DNA of 64,000 bases from Ascidiimonas aurantiaca (lineage in GTDB: Bacteria > Bacteroidota > Bacteroidia > Flavobacteriales > Flavobacteriaceae). Of the stretch, positions 27,111 through 35,987 are shown piece by piece; the first letter of the stretch is position 1; each line of letters opens with the position of its first letter. Below the pieces are notes generated by a model. It searched no databases and was not told the origin of the DNA. It worked only from the letters and a program-made list of their open reading frames with translations. Where the stretch lies: NCBI RefSeq assembly GCF_037646345.1, contig NZ_JBBEWR010000005.1:62001-126000 (forward strand). The letters run 5' to 3'. Both the position numbers and the translations under genes were made by a program.

Positions 27111-28073
27111 ATGTCTGCACAATCGCTTACTGTAGCTCTGGCACAAATTGCTCCTGTTTGGCTAAACAAAGAAGAAACGCTAAAAAAGGTGATCGAGACA
27201 ATAAAGGAAGCTGCACAAAGCAGGGCATCTTTGGTAGTATTTGGCGAAGCACTCATTCCGGGATATCCTTTTTGGGTAGAATTGACCAACGGTGCCCGCT
27301 TTAATTCATCTGTCCAGAAAGAAATGTATGCTCATTATGCAAAAAATGCCATAGTAATAGAAGATGGGGACCTGAATACCCTATGCCAGGTAGCAGCTAA
27401 CAATAAAATAGCTGTATATCTTGGTATAATAGAACGGCCTAAGGACAGGGCAGGACATAGTCTTTATTGTTCCCTGTTGTACATTGATACAGAGGGTCAT
27501 ATTCAATCAGTTCATCGCAAGCTGCAGCCTACATACGAAGAGCGATTGGTTTGGTCTCCCGGAGATGGTAACGGGCTTACCGTGCATAAGTTGGGACCGT
27601 TTACCGTGGGAGGGCTTAATTGTTGGGAGAATTGGATGCCTCTACCCCGGGCTGCACTTTATGCCCAGGGCGAGAATTTGCATGTAGCCGTGTGGCCGGG
27701 CAATGATTTCAACACCAGAGATATTACCAGGTTTATTGCGCGGGAGTCCAGAAGTTATGTGATCTCCGTTTCGGGCCTCATGCGAAAAACCGATATTTCA
27801 TCTGATGTTCCTCATCAAAACAAGATATGGGAACAGGCCCCTGATATATTTGCCAACGGAGGATCTTGTATTGCAGGTCCTGACGGAGAGTGGCTGGTAG
27901 AGCCGGTGCTCGATAAAGAAGGGATTATTATTAAGACCCTCGATTTTGACAAAGTATTTGAAGAACGTCAGAACTTTGATCCTTCAGGACATTACTCCCG
28001 TCCCGATGTCACGCGATTAACAGTAAACCGCGAGCGTCAGCATATACTTCATTTAGGAGAAAACAACAAGTAA
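27111..28073 (+). CDS. Carbon-nitrogen hydrolase, nitrilase branch
   Basis: The 320-residue protein has the full catalytic triad: E46 in VFGEALIPGYP, K137 in VHRKLQPTYEERLVW and C171 in GGLNCWENWMPL. The CWENWMP context and the PTYEER stretch are typical of true nitrilases (nitrile to acid plus ammonia) rather than amidases. It acts in the cytoplasm. It is 3 bp after the prenyltransferase, so probably co-transcribed with isoprenoid genes, but no functional link is obvious. Confidence 0.88.
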   Translation: MSAQSLTVALAQIAPVWLNKEETLKKVIETIKEAAQSRASLVVFGEALIPGYPFWVELTNGARFNSSVQKEMYAHYAKNAIVIEDGDLNTLCQVAANNKIAVYLGIIERPKDRAGHSLYCSLLYIDTEGHIQSVHRKLQPTYEERLVWSPGDGNGLTVHKLGPFTVGGLNCWENWMPLPRAALYAQGENLHVAVWPGNDFNTRDITRFIARESRSYVISVSGLMRKTDISSDVPHQNKIWEQAPDIFANGGSCIAGPDGEWLVEPVLDKEGIIIKTLDFDKVFEERQNFDPSGHYSRPDVTRLTVNRERQHILHLGENNK

Positions 28074-28106
28074 GGCATAGAAAGATAAAACATAGTTTTA
28101 TTGCAT

Positions 28107-28114
28107 TATCTTTG
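28107..28114 (+). promoter_or_regulatory. -7 promoter element of rluB
   Basis: TATCTTTG is a perfect TANNTTTG match 15 nt before ATG 28130, the same geometry as at mvaD. It overlaps an upstream in-frame TTG at 28112, which therefore cannot be the start. Confidence 0.6.
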
Positions 28115-28129
28115 CGCAAATTTACTTTA

Positions 28130-28966
28130 ATGAATAAGCCAGATAAACGCAGCGATAAAAAAAATACAACCGGAGCCAAAAAAAAGCATATTGCAAAAGG
28201 TAAAAAACCGGTATCGGGTCGTACAAAATCTTCTGCCTCTTCTGCAGAGAAGAAAGACTCAGAAATACGGCTCAATAAATACATTGCCAACTCAGGTGTC
28301 TGCTCCCGGAGAGATGCAGATATCTATATTGTTTCCGGAAATGTGATGGTAAATGACAAGATCGTTACCGAATTGGGCTTTAAAGTAAAACCAACAGATA
28401 AAGTTCGTTTTGACGGAAGAGTGATCACTCCCGAGAAAATAGAGTATGTTTTATTAAATAAGCCTAAAGGATTTATTACCACCACCAGTGATGAAAAAGG
28501 ACGCAGAACGGTTATGGACCTGGTTCGTAATGCCTCAAAATCACGTATTTTACCGGTAGGCCGATTAGATCGTGCTACTACGGGCCTTTTGTTGTTTACC
28601 AATGATGGAGAAATGGCCAAAAAACTCACACATCCCAAATATGGAGTACGCAAGATCTATCATGTAGAACTTGACAAACCCTTATCTCCTACGCATTTGA
28701 GAAAAATTGCGGACGGACTCACCCTGGAAGATGGCCCGATTAAAGTAGATGAAATAAGCTATATTGACAATACACCCAAGCGCGAAGTAGGGATACGCCT
28801 TCACAGCGGAAAAAACCGTATTGTAAGACGCATTTTTGAGCATCTGGGATATGAAGTGGTACGCCTGGACAGAGTAGTATTCGCAGGGCTCACTAAAAAA
28901 GATCTGCCCCGCGGTCACTGGAGACATCTTACCAAACAGGAAATCATTAACCTTGAGATGCTTTAA
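28130..28966 (+). CDS. rluB: Ribosomal large-subunit pseudouridine synthase, RluB/RsuA type
   Basis: The 278-residue protein starts with a Lys-rich N-terminal extension (about 45 residues). An S4 RNA-binding domain follows (RLNKYIANSGVCSRRDADIYI). The RsuA-type catalytic domain has D147 in VGRLDRATTGLLLFTNDG and the KIYHVELDKPL strand. It isomerises uridine in 23S rRNA. The basic extension is common in Bacteroidota. It converges with argH, with only 8 bp between the stops. Confidence 0.92.
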   Translation: MNKPDKRSDKKNTTGAKKKHIAKGKKPVSGRTKSSASSAEKKDSEIRLNKYIANSGVCSRRDADIYIVSGNVMVNDKIVTELGFKVKPTDKVRFDGRVITPEKIEYVLLNKPKGFITTTSDEKGRRTVMDLVRNASKSRILPVGRLDRATTGLLLFTNDGEMAKKLTHPKYGVRKIYHVELDKPLSPTHLRKIADGLTLEDGPIKVDEISYIDNTPKREVGIRLHSGKNRIVRRIFEHLGYEVVRLDRVVFAGLTKKDLPRGHWRHLTKQEIINLEML

Positions 28967-28974
28967 GAAAGCTT

Positions 28975-30261
28975 TTATAAAGATATCACGTTTTCCATTT
29001 TCTTTTGTATTTCTTTCAGGCACAGGTTGCCTATACTACCCTGGTGAGTATGCTGAACCTGCTTTTTGGGTATAAAGGTCCCGTTGTTTATGGTTTTTCC
29101 AACCTGTTGATAGGCCTCTCGAAACGGGATACCCTTTTCTACCATTTCATTTACTACTTCTACACTAAAAATAGGATCGTAAAGAGAGTTTTGAAGAATA
29201 TTTTTGGTAACTTCTATATTCTCCAGAGAAAAACAGGTAATTTCTAAGCAAGCTTTAAGATTTTCAATGCCCGGTATAATGATCTCCTTGGCCAGTTGCA
29301 GATCTCTGTGATAACCCGAAGGCAGATTAGTTGTTAGCAGATTTAACTCATTAGGCAGTGCCTGCAGGCGGTTACATTTGGCTCGTATCAACTCAAACAC
29401 ATCTGGATTTTTTTTATGTGGCATAATACTTGACCCGGTAGTGATCTCATCTGGGAATGAGATAAAGTCAAAATTTTGCCCCATATACAGGCAAATATCC
29501 ATAGCCAGTTTGCTCAGGGTGCCCGCAATACTACTTATTGCAAATGCAGTAGTTTTTTCCATCTTGCCACGACTCATTTGGGCAGCTATCACATTGTATT
29601 TCATGGTAGCAAAGCCCAACTCTTCGGTAGTGAGTTCCCGGTTAATGGGAAATGAACTACCATAGCCTGCGGCACTTCCCAAAGGGTTTTGATCTGCTAC
29701 TTTAAAAGCAGCTTTCAAAAGGTGAAGGTCATCAATTAGACACTCTGCATAGGCAGAAAACCATAACCCAAAAGAAGACGGCATTGCAATTTGGAGGTGG
29801 GTATATCCAGGCATAAGGATATCCTTGTGTTTTTCAGCCAGTTCTAGTAGTCGGTTAAACAATAGGGCTGTACTTTTTTCAATGGCCGAGAGGGCTTCTT
29901 TTACGTATAGCTGCATGGCTACCAGTACCTGGTCATTCCTTGACCGGGCCATATGTATTTTTTTGCCGGTAACACCTAACATTTCGGTAAGCATGTATTC
30001 TATTTTTGAGTGCATGTCCTCAAAATCTTCTTCTATGGTGAACTTACCGTCTTCTGTGGTTTTGGCAATAACATCTAAGGCAGCTATGAGCTCACGGGCT
30101 TCCTTTTCTGAAAGTAACCCTGTTTTTCCCAGCATGTTTGCATGGGCTTTGGAAGCGAGAATATCATACTTTACCAGGATGAGATCCAGTTCCCGGTCGT
30201 TACCTACGGTAAACCGGTCAATTTTTTTATGTGTGCTTATACCTTTATCCCAGAGTTTCAT
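28975..30261 (-). CDS. argH: Argininosuccinate lyase
   Basis: The 428-residue fumarase-superfamily enzyme has the signature GSSIMPHKKNPD near residue 275 (catalytic Ser loop). HMARSRNDQVLVAM and MPGYTHLQIAMP are further ASL motifs. It splits argininosuccinate into arginine and fumarate, the last step of the pathway. It is the last gene of the leftward arginine operon and overlaps argE by 4 bp (ATGA). Confidence 0.96.
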   Translation of the reverse strand: MKLWDKGISTHKKIDRFTVGNDRELDLILVKYDILASKAHANMLGKTGLLSEKEARELIAALDVIAKTTEDGKFTIEEDFEDMHSKIEYMLTEMLGVTGKKIHMARSRNDQVLVAMQLYVKEALSAIEKSTALLFNRLLELAEKHKDILMPGYTHLQIAMPSSFGLWFSAYAECLIDDLHLLKAAFKVADQNPLGSAAGYGSSFPINRELTTEELGFATMKYNVIAAQMSRGKMEKTTAFAISSIAGTLSKLAMDICLYMGQNFDFISFPDEITTGSSIMPHKKNPDVFELIRAKCNRLQALPNELNLLTTNLPSGYHRDLQLAKEIIIPGIENLKACLEITCFSLENIEVTKNILQNSLYDPIFSVEVVNEMVEKGIPFREAYQQVGKTINNGTFIPKKQVQHTHQGSIGNLCLKEIQKKMENVISL

Positions 30262-31343
30262 TTTTCAGATGTATTTGAATTAAGAATAACATTGTTTAGT
30301 ATTTTAATATACAGGTCGATACCTTCTTCAATTTCATGCAGATAGATAAATTCGTCTGCAGTATGTGAACGGGTAGAATCGCCAGGCCCCATTTTTAAGG
30401 AAGGGCAGCTTAATGCAGCCTGATCTGATAAGGTAGGCGAACCATAGGGGGTTCTTCCCATAGCGATTCCTGCTTTTACCAGCGCATGGTGCATGGGGAT
30501 AGATGATGAATTAAGTCTTAATGACCGGGGGGTTACCCGGCAGGGGGCTTTCTCTTTAAGTAAATAATTAATTTCATTATTGGTATAACGATCATTTACT
30601 CTTACATCGATCACCAGATGGGTTTCTGCCGGAACTACATTGTGTTGACTGCCCGCATGGATCTGGGTTACAGTCATTTTTACTTCTCCCAGAAGCTCTG
30701 AAACCTTTTCAAACTCATATTCCTGGAACCATTTAAGCACCTCAATGGTATTGTAAATACTATTGTCTTTATTAGGGTGTGCGGCATGTCCGGGGGTACC
30801 GTTTACCACTGCATCAAAAACGATAAGGCCTTTTTCGGCAACGGCCAGATCCATTTTGGTAGGCTCCCCCACAATGGCCACGTCTATTTCCGGAAGTAGG
30901 GGGAGTACACTGTTAAGACCATTGGGCCCAGAACTTTCTTCTTCGGCAGAGGCTACCAGAATGAGGTTATATGACAGGTTCTTTTGTGCATAAAAATGAG
31001 TAAATACAGCCAGCAGGGAAACCAGACACCCTCCGGCATCGTTACTGCCCAATCCAAAAAGTTTACCTTCTTTTACTATGGGTAAAAAAGGGTCCAGCGT
31101 GTATGCTTTATTGGGTTTTACGGTATCATGGTGGGAATTGAGTAGTAAAGTGGGTTTAGCATTGTCAAAATATTTATTAAAAGCATAGCAATTGTTTCCC
31201 AAACGCTCACAAGGTATTCCGAAGGAAGTGAACCATTTTTCAATGAGTATAGCGGTTTGCTGTTCCTGCGATGAAAAAGAAGGAGTTGCAATTAGTTTTT
31301 TGAGAAGAGCAATAGCTTCCTGAGTAAGTGTTGTTTGTTCCAT
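30258..31343 (-). CDS. argE: M20-family deacylase, N-acetyl/N-succinyl-citrulline (ornithine) deacylase
   Basis: The 361-residue metallopeptidase-like enzyme has the metal motifs LLNSHHDTVKP, GSNDAGGCLVS and ASAEEESSGPNG, and a C-terminal HTADEFI. In Bacteroidota with a succinyl-ornithine-type carbamoyltransferase the physiological substrate is acylcitrulline rather than acetylornithine. That fits this gene's place next to argF' and argH, but it is inferred. It lies 3 bp after argB and overlaps argH by 4 bp. Confidence 0.9.
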   Translation of the reverse strand: MEQTTLTQEAIALLKKLIATPSFSSQEQQTAILIEKWFTSFGIPCERLGNNCYAFNKYFDNAKPTLLLNSHHDTVKPNKAYTLDPFLPIVKEGKLFGLGSNDAGGCLVSLLAVFTHFYAQKNLSYNLILVASAEEESSGPNGLNSVLPLLPEIDVAIVGEPTKMDLAVAEKGLIVFDAVVNGTPGHAAHPNKDNSIYNTIEVLKWFQEYEFEKVSELLGEVKMTVTQIHAGSQHNVVPAETHLVIDVRVNDRYTNNEINYLLKEKAPCRVTPRSLRLNSSSIPMHHALVKAGIAMGRTPYGSPTLSDQAALSCPSLKMGPGDSTRSHTADEFIYLHEIEEGIDLYIKILNNVILNSNTSEK

Positions 31344-31346
31344 ACT

Positions 31347-32129
31347 CTATAAAGTTAAGGTAGTACCTCCTGCATGAGTACCGCAAATTAGTTTTTCGTT
31401 CCCAATATAGACCTCTTGAACCCCGCGCTGTAAAGCATAAAAACAGTTCTGTAGTTTTGGCAGCATACCGTCTGTTATGTGTCCGTTTTGTACCAGGCTT
31501 TTGTAATGTAGTGTATCAATTGAATGAATTACTGATTTTTCGTCTGAAAGGTTGGAAAGTACACCTGCTTTTTCAAAGCAGTAATACAATGCACTTTCAT
31601 AATTACACCCCAGGGCTATAGCGAGTTCTGCTGCTATGGTATCTGCATTGGTATTGAGGAGTTGTCCTTTTTCATTATGGGTTATGGAACACACTACAGG
31701 CGTAATGCCTGCTTCAATAAGAAAGGAAAGGGTGTTGTTATTTACATATTCTATATCACCTGCATAGCCATAATCTGCTGAGGTATCTTGTCTCTTTCGT
31801 GCTTTAATGATGTTGGCATCGGCACCTGTAAAACCAAGCGCATTGCAACCTGCTTTTTGAAGCAGGGCAATAAGGGTTTTATTTATGAGCCCTCCATATA
31901 CCATAGTTACCACGTTTAGCGTTTCAGCATCGGTAATACGGCGGCCGTTAAGCATAGAAGGAGTAATTCCCATCTTTTGAGATACTTCGGTAGCGAGTTT
32001 TCCTCCACCGTGTACAAGTACTTTTTTTTCCCGTATCTCTGCGAAATCTTCCAGGAATTTTTGTAATCGGGAAGTATCAGAAATGATGTTTCCTCCAATC
32101 TTGACGATCTTTATTTTTTTGTCATTCAT
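31347..32129 (-). CDS. argB: N-acyl-glutamate kinase (acetylglutamate kinase family)
   Basis: The 260-residue amino-acid kinase has KIVKIGGNIIS at the N-terminus, the substrate loop LVHGGGKLATEVSQ, and VVCSITHNEKGQLLNTNADTIA for nucleotide and substrate binding. It phosphorylates N-acetyl- or N-succinyl-glutamate, the second step of the pathway. It overlaps argF' by 8 bp. The acyl group cannot be told from this sequence alone. Confidence 0.94.
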   Translation of the reverse strand: MNDKKIKIVKIGGNIISDTSRLQKFLEDFAEIREKKVLVHGGGKLATEVSQKMGITPSMLNGRRITDAETLNVVTMVYGGLINKTLIALLQKAGCNALGFTGADANIIKARKRQDTSADYGYAGDIEYVNNNTLSFLIEAGITPVVCSITHNEKGQLLNTNADTIAAELAIALGCNYESALYYCFEKAGVLSNLSDEKSVIHSIDTLHYKSLVQNGHITDGMLPKLQNCFYALQRGVQEVYIGNEKLICGTHAGGTTLTL

Positions 32130-33069
32130 TTTCTAAAAGCTTTTTAAGTACCAGTTGTGCTGCATAGGTTCGGTTGGCTGCCTGTTTCATGACAAGTGAA
32201 CGGTTACTGTCTAAAACCGCGTCTGTAACCACTACATTTCGTCTTACCGGCAGGCAATGCATAAAATAAGCGTTGTTAGTATGCTTCATTTTTTCAGAAG
32301 TAATGGTCCATTCAGGATCCTGATGCAGTACCTTCCCGTACTGTTGGTAGGAACTCCAGTTTTTTACATATACAAAATCGGCCTCTGCAAAAGCTTTTTC
32401 CTGATCGTATTCTATGCGAATGTTTTGGGTGAACGTATTTTTGAGTTCGTACCCCTCAGGGTGCGTAATATTAAAATCAACTTTCATTAGTTGCATTATC
32501 TCAACAAATGAATTGGCCACCGCCTGTGGCAGTGCTTTGGGGTGAGGCGCCCAACTCAGTACTACTTTAGGTTTTCTTTGCCCGGAGTGCTCATAAATGG
32601 TAAGTGCATCAGCCAGGGCCTGTAAGGGGTGAGCAGTAGCACTTTCCATATTAATGATGGGAACGCTTGCATATTTGTAAAAACTATTGAGAACCATTTC
32701 CGAAGCATCTTTTTCCCGATCGGTTAGCTCGGGAAAAGCACGGATGCCTATCATGTCACAATATTGAGAGATCACTCCTGCGGCTTCTTTTACGTGTTCT
32801 GAGGTGTTGCCATTCATAATGGTCCCATCTTCAAACTCAAGCGCCCAGGCATCTCCTGAAACGTTTATGACAAGGGTATGCATTCCCAGTAATTGCGCTG
32901 CTTTTTGAGTGCTCAAACGGGTACGTAAGCTGGGATTAAAAAAAAGAAGTCCTAATGTTTTGTGTTTTCCCAGGTTAGCGAACCGGTGTGGTGCCTTTTT
33001 AAGCTCTACAGCCTCCTCCAGCCAAAGAGGCAGTGAATCAATGGCATTTAAGTCCAGAAAGTGTTTCAT
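32122..33069 (-). CDS. argF': N-succinylornithine carbamoyltransferase (Bacteroidota ArgF')
   Basis: The 315-residue transcarbamylase has the carbamoyl-phosphate motif FNPSLRTRLSTQKAA (residues 44-58) and the HCLPVRRN motif near the C-terminus. The RLSTQKAA variant and the ATAHPLQALAD segment are those of the acetyl/succinyl-ornithine transcarbamylases, not ordinary ornithine transcarbamylase. At the residue that separates the two (Glu92 in the Xanthomonas acetylornithine enzyme, Pro90 in the Bacteroides succinylornithine enzyme) this protein has Ser90, in GNTSEH. Non-Glu residues there favour N-succinylornithine. It overlaps both neighbouring genes by a few bases. Confidence 0.9.
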   Translation of the reverse strand: MKHFLDLNAIDSLPLWLEEAVELKKAPHRFANLGKHKTLGLLFFNPSLRTRLSTQKAAQLLGMHTLVINVSGDAWALEFEDGTIMNGNTSEHVKEAAGVISQYCDMIGIRAFPELTDREKDASEMVLNSFYKYASVPIINMESATAHPLQALADALTIYEHSGQRKPKVVLSWAPHPKALPQAVANSFVEIMQLMKVDFNITHPEGYELKNTFTQNIRIEYDQEKAFAEADFVYVKNWSSYQQYGKVLHQDPEWTITSEKMKHTNNAYFMHCLPVRRNVVVTDAVLDSNRSLVMKQAANRTYAAQLVLKKLLENE

Positions 33070-34193
33070 GACAATTCAGTTTTTAAGGCATTCACAAAAT
33101 GATCGATATGTGTTTTTTGCAAAGTAAGAGGCGGGAGCATACGAAGTAGTTTTCTGTTCGCAGAACCTCCGGTAAATATGTGATGCCGGTAAATGAGTTG
33201 TTTACGAAGATCATTCACTTCAAAATCAAATTCTAACCCGAGCATAAGCCCTCGCCCTTTAATTCTCTTTATCTGAGGAACAAAAGCGATCTGCTCATTA
33301 AAATATTGATCCATACTTATGGCATTTTCCATAAGATGCTCCCGGGAGAGTATTTCAAGGACCGCTATAGAAGCGCTACAAGCCAGATGGTTGCCGCCAA
33401 AAGTAGTACCCAGCATACCATACACAGGCTCGATATCAGGATGAATGAGGATACCCCCAACAGGGAAGCCATTACCCATACCTTTTGCTATGGATATAAT
33501 GTCTGGAGTAATACCGTGTTTTTGAAAGGCAAAAAAATCCCCGGTTCGCCCAAAACCCGATTGTACTTCATCTGCAATAAGCAATGTGTTATACTTTTTA
33601 CACAGAAAGGCCAGAGAAGTATAAAAATCATGGTGAGCTTCATCGAGTCCACCTACACCCTGGATACACTCGATAATAACCGCACAGATGTGGTTTTTTG
33701 AGAGTGCCTGCTCCAGGGCTTCCAGATCACCCAGAGCGAGAAAAGTAACCTCGTGCTGTTTATTAACCGGAGCGTTGATACCCGCATTATCGGTTACGGC
33801 CACTGCTGCCGATGTACGGCCATGAAAGGCATTGTTAAAAGCAATTACATGCGATTTTCCTGTTTGAAAAGAGGCTAATTTCAGGGCATTTTCATTGGCT
33901 TCGGCACCAGAGTTACACATAAAAAGCTGATATTCATAACAACCCGAAATTTTCCCCAGAAGATTTGCCAATTCTACCTGTAAAGGATTTTTAACCGCAT
34001 TTGAATAAAATCCCAGTTTTTGAATCTGGGAGGTTATTTTTTCTACATACTGTGGATGGGAGTGCCCTATCGAGATCACTGCATGCCCTCCGTACAGATC
34101 TAGGTACTCTGTTCCTGTATCGTCATAAATATAAACATCCCTGCCTTTTACAGGAGTAACGTCATATAACGGATATACATCAAATAAAGTCAT
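33066..34193 (-). CDS. argD: Acylornithine aminotransferase
   Basis: The 375-residue class-III PLP aminotransferase has the phosphate site CNSGAEANENALKLA, FHGRTSAAVAVT, the cofactor Asp in LLIADEVQSGFGRTG, and the PLP lysine K237 in ISIAKGMGNGFPVGG. It converts N-acyl-glutamate semialdehyde to N-acyl-ornithine. It overlaps proC and argF' by 4 bp each, so translation is likely coupled. Confidence 0.94.
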   Translation of the reverse strand: MTLFDVYPLYDVTPVKGRDVYIYDDTGTEYLDLYGGHAVISIGHSHPQYVEKITSQIQKLGFYSNAVKNPLQVELANLLGKISGCYEYQLFMCNSGAEANENALKLASFQTGKSHVIAFNNAFHGRTSAAVAVTDNAGINAPVNKQHEVTFLALGDLEALEQALSKNHICAVIIECIQGVGGLDEAHHDFYTSLAFLCKKYNTLLIADEVQSGFGRTGDFFAFQKHGITPDIISIAKGMGNGFPVGGILIHPDIEPVYGMLGTTFGGNHLACSASIAVLEILSREHLMENAISMDQYFNEQIAFVPQIKRIKGRGLMLGLEFDFEVNDLRKQLIYRHHIFTGGSANRKLLRMLPPLTLQKTHIDHFVNALKTELS

Positions 34194-34990
34194 AACTGTT
34201 TGATTGAAATCTGGTTAATCTTTTCATAGGAGGCAACAATACCTTTAATAAGAGATGAGCTCAGGCCCTGGTGCTCCATTTCATTGAGCCCTTCTATGGT
34301 GCATCCTCCTGGTGTGGTAACCCGGTCTATCTCTTCTTCGGGATGCTTGCCTGATTCCAGTAAAAGACTGGCAGCACCTAAGCAGGTGTGCATGGCCAGT
34401 GTATGTGCTTCTTTGGTATCAAACCCTAACTGAATGGCACCCTGGGTAGTAGCTCTGATGAGTCGCATCCAGAAAGCGATACCACTGGCACATATTACCG
34501 TAGCAGCTCTCATTTGCTCTTCCGGTATTATCAGTGAAGTACCCAGTCTGTCAAAAATAGCTTTGGCAAGTACTATTCGTTTCTTTCCCTTCTCATTGCT
34601 GCAGAGGCAGGTAATGGATTTTCCTACCGATATGGCAGTATTGGGCATACTTCGAATGATAAAGGTATCAACGCCTGTAATTGACTCTATGCGCGAAACC
34701 AGAAAACCTGTAATCGTAGAAACCAGTACGTGATTTTCTGTAAAGAGGTCTTTTACTTCTTCAAGCACGGCCTTAAAATGTCGGGGTTGAATGCAAAAGA
34801 TCAGTATATCCGATTGTTTTACGGCTTCCCTGTTATCAGCAGTTACCTTTACATTTTGGTAACTTTCGAGATGGGTAATATTGGCAGTATCTCTCTTCGT
34901 GAGATACATAGTAGTGAAGGCATTTTGAACAATAAGGCCTTTGGCTATGGATGTACCCAGATTTCCTGTTCCTATTATGGCTATTTTCAT
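34190..34990 (-). CDS. proC: Pyrroline-5-carboxylate reductase
   Basis: The 266-residue protein has the N-terminal Rossmann motif IAIIGTGNLGTSIAKGL, RSMPNTAISVGKSIT, and the C-terminal family signature around VTTPGGCTIEGLNEMEHQGL. It reduces pyrroline-5-carboxylate to proline with NAD(P)H. It lies inside the arginine operon between argC and argD, so proline synthesis is co-transcribed with arginine synthesis here. Confidence 0.94.
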   Translation of the reverse strand: MKIAIIGTGNLGTSIAKGLIVQNAFTTMYLTKRDTANITHLESYQNVKVTADNREAVKQSDILIFCIQPRHFKAVLEEVKDLFTENHVLVSTITGFLVSRIESITGVDTFIIRSMPNTAISVGKSITCLCSNEKGKKRIVLAKAIFDRLGTSLIIPEEQMRAATVICASGIAFWMRLIRATTQGAIQLGFDTKEAHTLAMHTCLGAASLLLESGKHPEEEIDRVTTPGGCTIEGLNEMEHQGLSSSLIKGIVASYEKINQISIKQL

Positions 34991-35008
34991 AGAGGTTGTT
35001 TTAAAGAA

Positions 35009-35983
35009 TTAGAATACACTACTTTTAAGAGAGAGTCCCTCTGTTTCCTGTATTCCGAACATAAGGTTCATGTTTTGAACTGCCTGTCCGGAAGCTCCTT
35101 TTAGTAAATTATCAATTACACTGGTTACCAAAAGGGTGTTTTCATGTTGGTAGATATGTAAATGACACTGATTGGTGTTTACTACCTGTTTGAGATGTAT
35201 TTCATTTTCAGATACCTGACAAAAAGCTGCCTCCCGATAAAACTGTTTGTACGTGTTTTTAGCTTCTTCCAGGCTCCCTGTGTAACGGGTATATGCGGTA
35301 GCAAAAATACCCCGGGTAAAATTTCCTCTTATGGGTAGAAAATGTAAGCTGGCAGCCTCTTTTTGAAGAGCTTTCAGGTTTTGTTGTATCTCGCCAAGAT
35401 GTTGATGTGTAAAAGGTTTATACCACGAAACATTTTGGTTTCGCCAGCTAAAATGTGAAGTGGTACTCATGCTGCCACCGGCACCGGTACTACCGGTAAT
35501 GGCCTGTATGTGAACAGGGTCTTGTAAAAGACTATTTTTGGCCAAAGGCAGCAAAGCTAACTGTATGGCAGTGGCAAAACATCCGGGATTCGCAATGGCC
35601 ATAGCATTTTTAATCTGTGTTTTATGAAGTTCTGGCAGCCCATATACAAAAGTCCGGTTTTGAAAAGTCTGGTCTTTATCAAGTCTGAAATCAGCACTGA
35701 GATCAATGATCCTGGTATTTTTTGAGAAAGTGTTCTTCGAGAGAAAGGTTTTGGAATGACCATGCCCTAAACAAAGAAAAACAACATCTGCTTCGGGTAG
35801 ACATTCACTACTAAAAACAAGATCGGTACTGCCTAAAAGGTCAGTATGAAAATCGGTTACAGGTTTTCCTGCGCTGCTGGTACTTACCACAAATGAGACC
35901 TCCACATTTTTGTGATTCAGTAATAATCGTAACAACTCACCTGCGGTATATCCCGTACCTCCTACTATTCCTGCTTTGATCAT
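35009..35983 (-). CDS. argC: N-acyl-gamma-glutamyl-phosphate reductase
   Basis: The 324-residue protein has a Rossmann start AGIVGGTGYTAGELLRLL and the catalytic cysteine C135 in AIANPGCFATAIQLAL. It reduces N-acyl-glutamyl phosphate to the semialdehyde. It is 4 bp after argG and 18 bp before proC. Confidence 0.95.
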   Translation of the reverse strand: MIKAGIVGGTGYTAGELLRLLLNHKNVEVSFVVSTSSAGKPVTDFHTDLLGSTDLVFSSECLPEADVVFLCLGHGHSKTFLSKNTFSKNTRIIDLSADFRLDKDQTFQNRTFVYGLPELHKTQIKNAMAIANPGCFATAIQLALLPLAKNSLLQDPVHIQAITGSTGAGGSMSTTSHFSWRNQNVSWYKPFTHQHLGEIQQNLKALQKEAASLHFLPIRGNFTRGIFATAYTRYTGSLEEAKNTYKQFYREAAFCQVSENEIHLKQVVNTNQCHLHIYQHENTLLVTSVIDNLLKGASGQAVQNMNLMFGIQETEGLSLKSSVF

Positions 35984-35987
35984 ACTT

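Noticed and set aside
32122..33069. Ordinary ornithine carbamoyltransferase
   Set aside because: The RLSTQKAA and HPLQALAD segments and the Ser90 site match the acyl-ornithine type, and the operon has argE after it.
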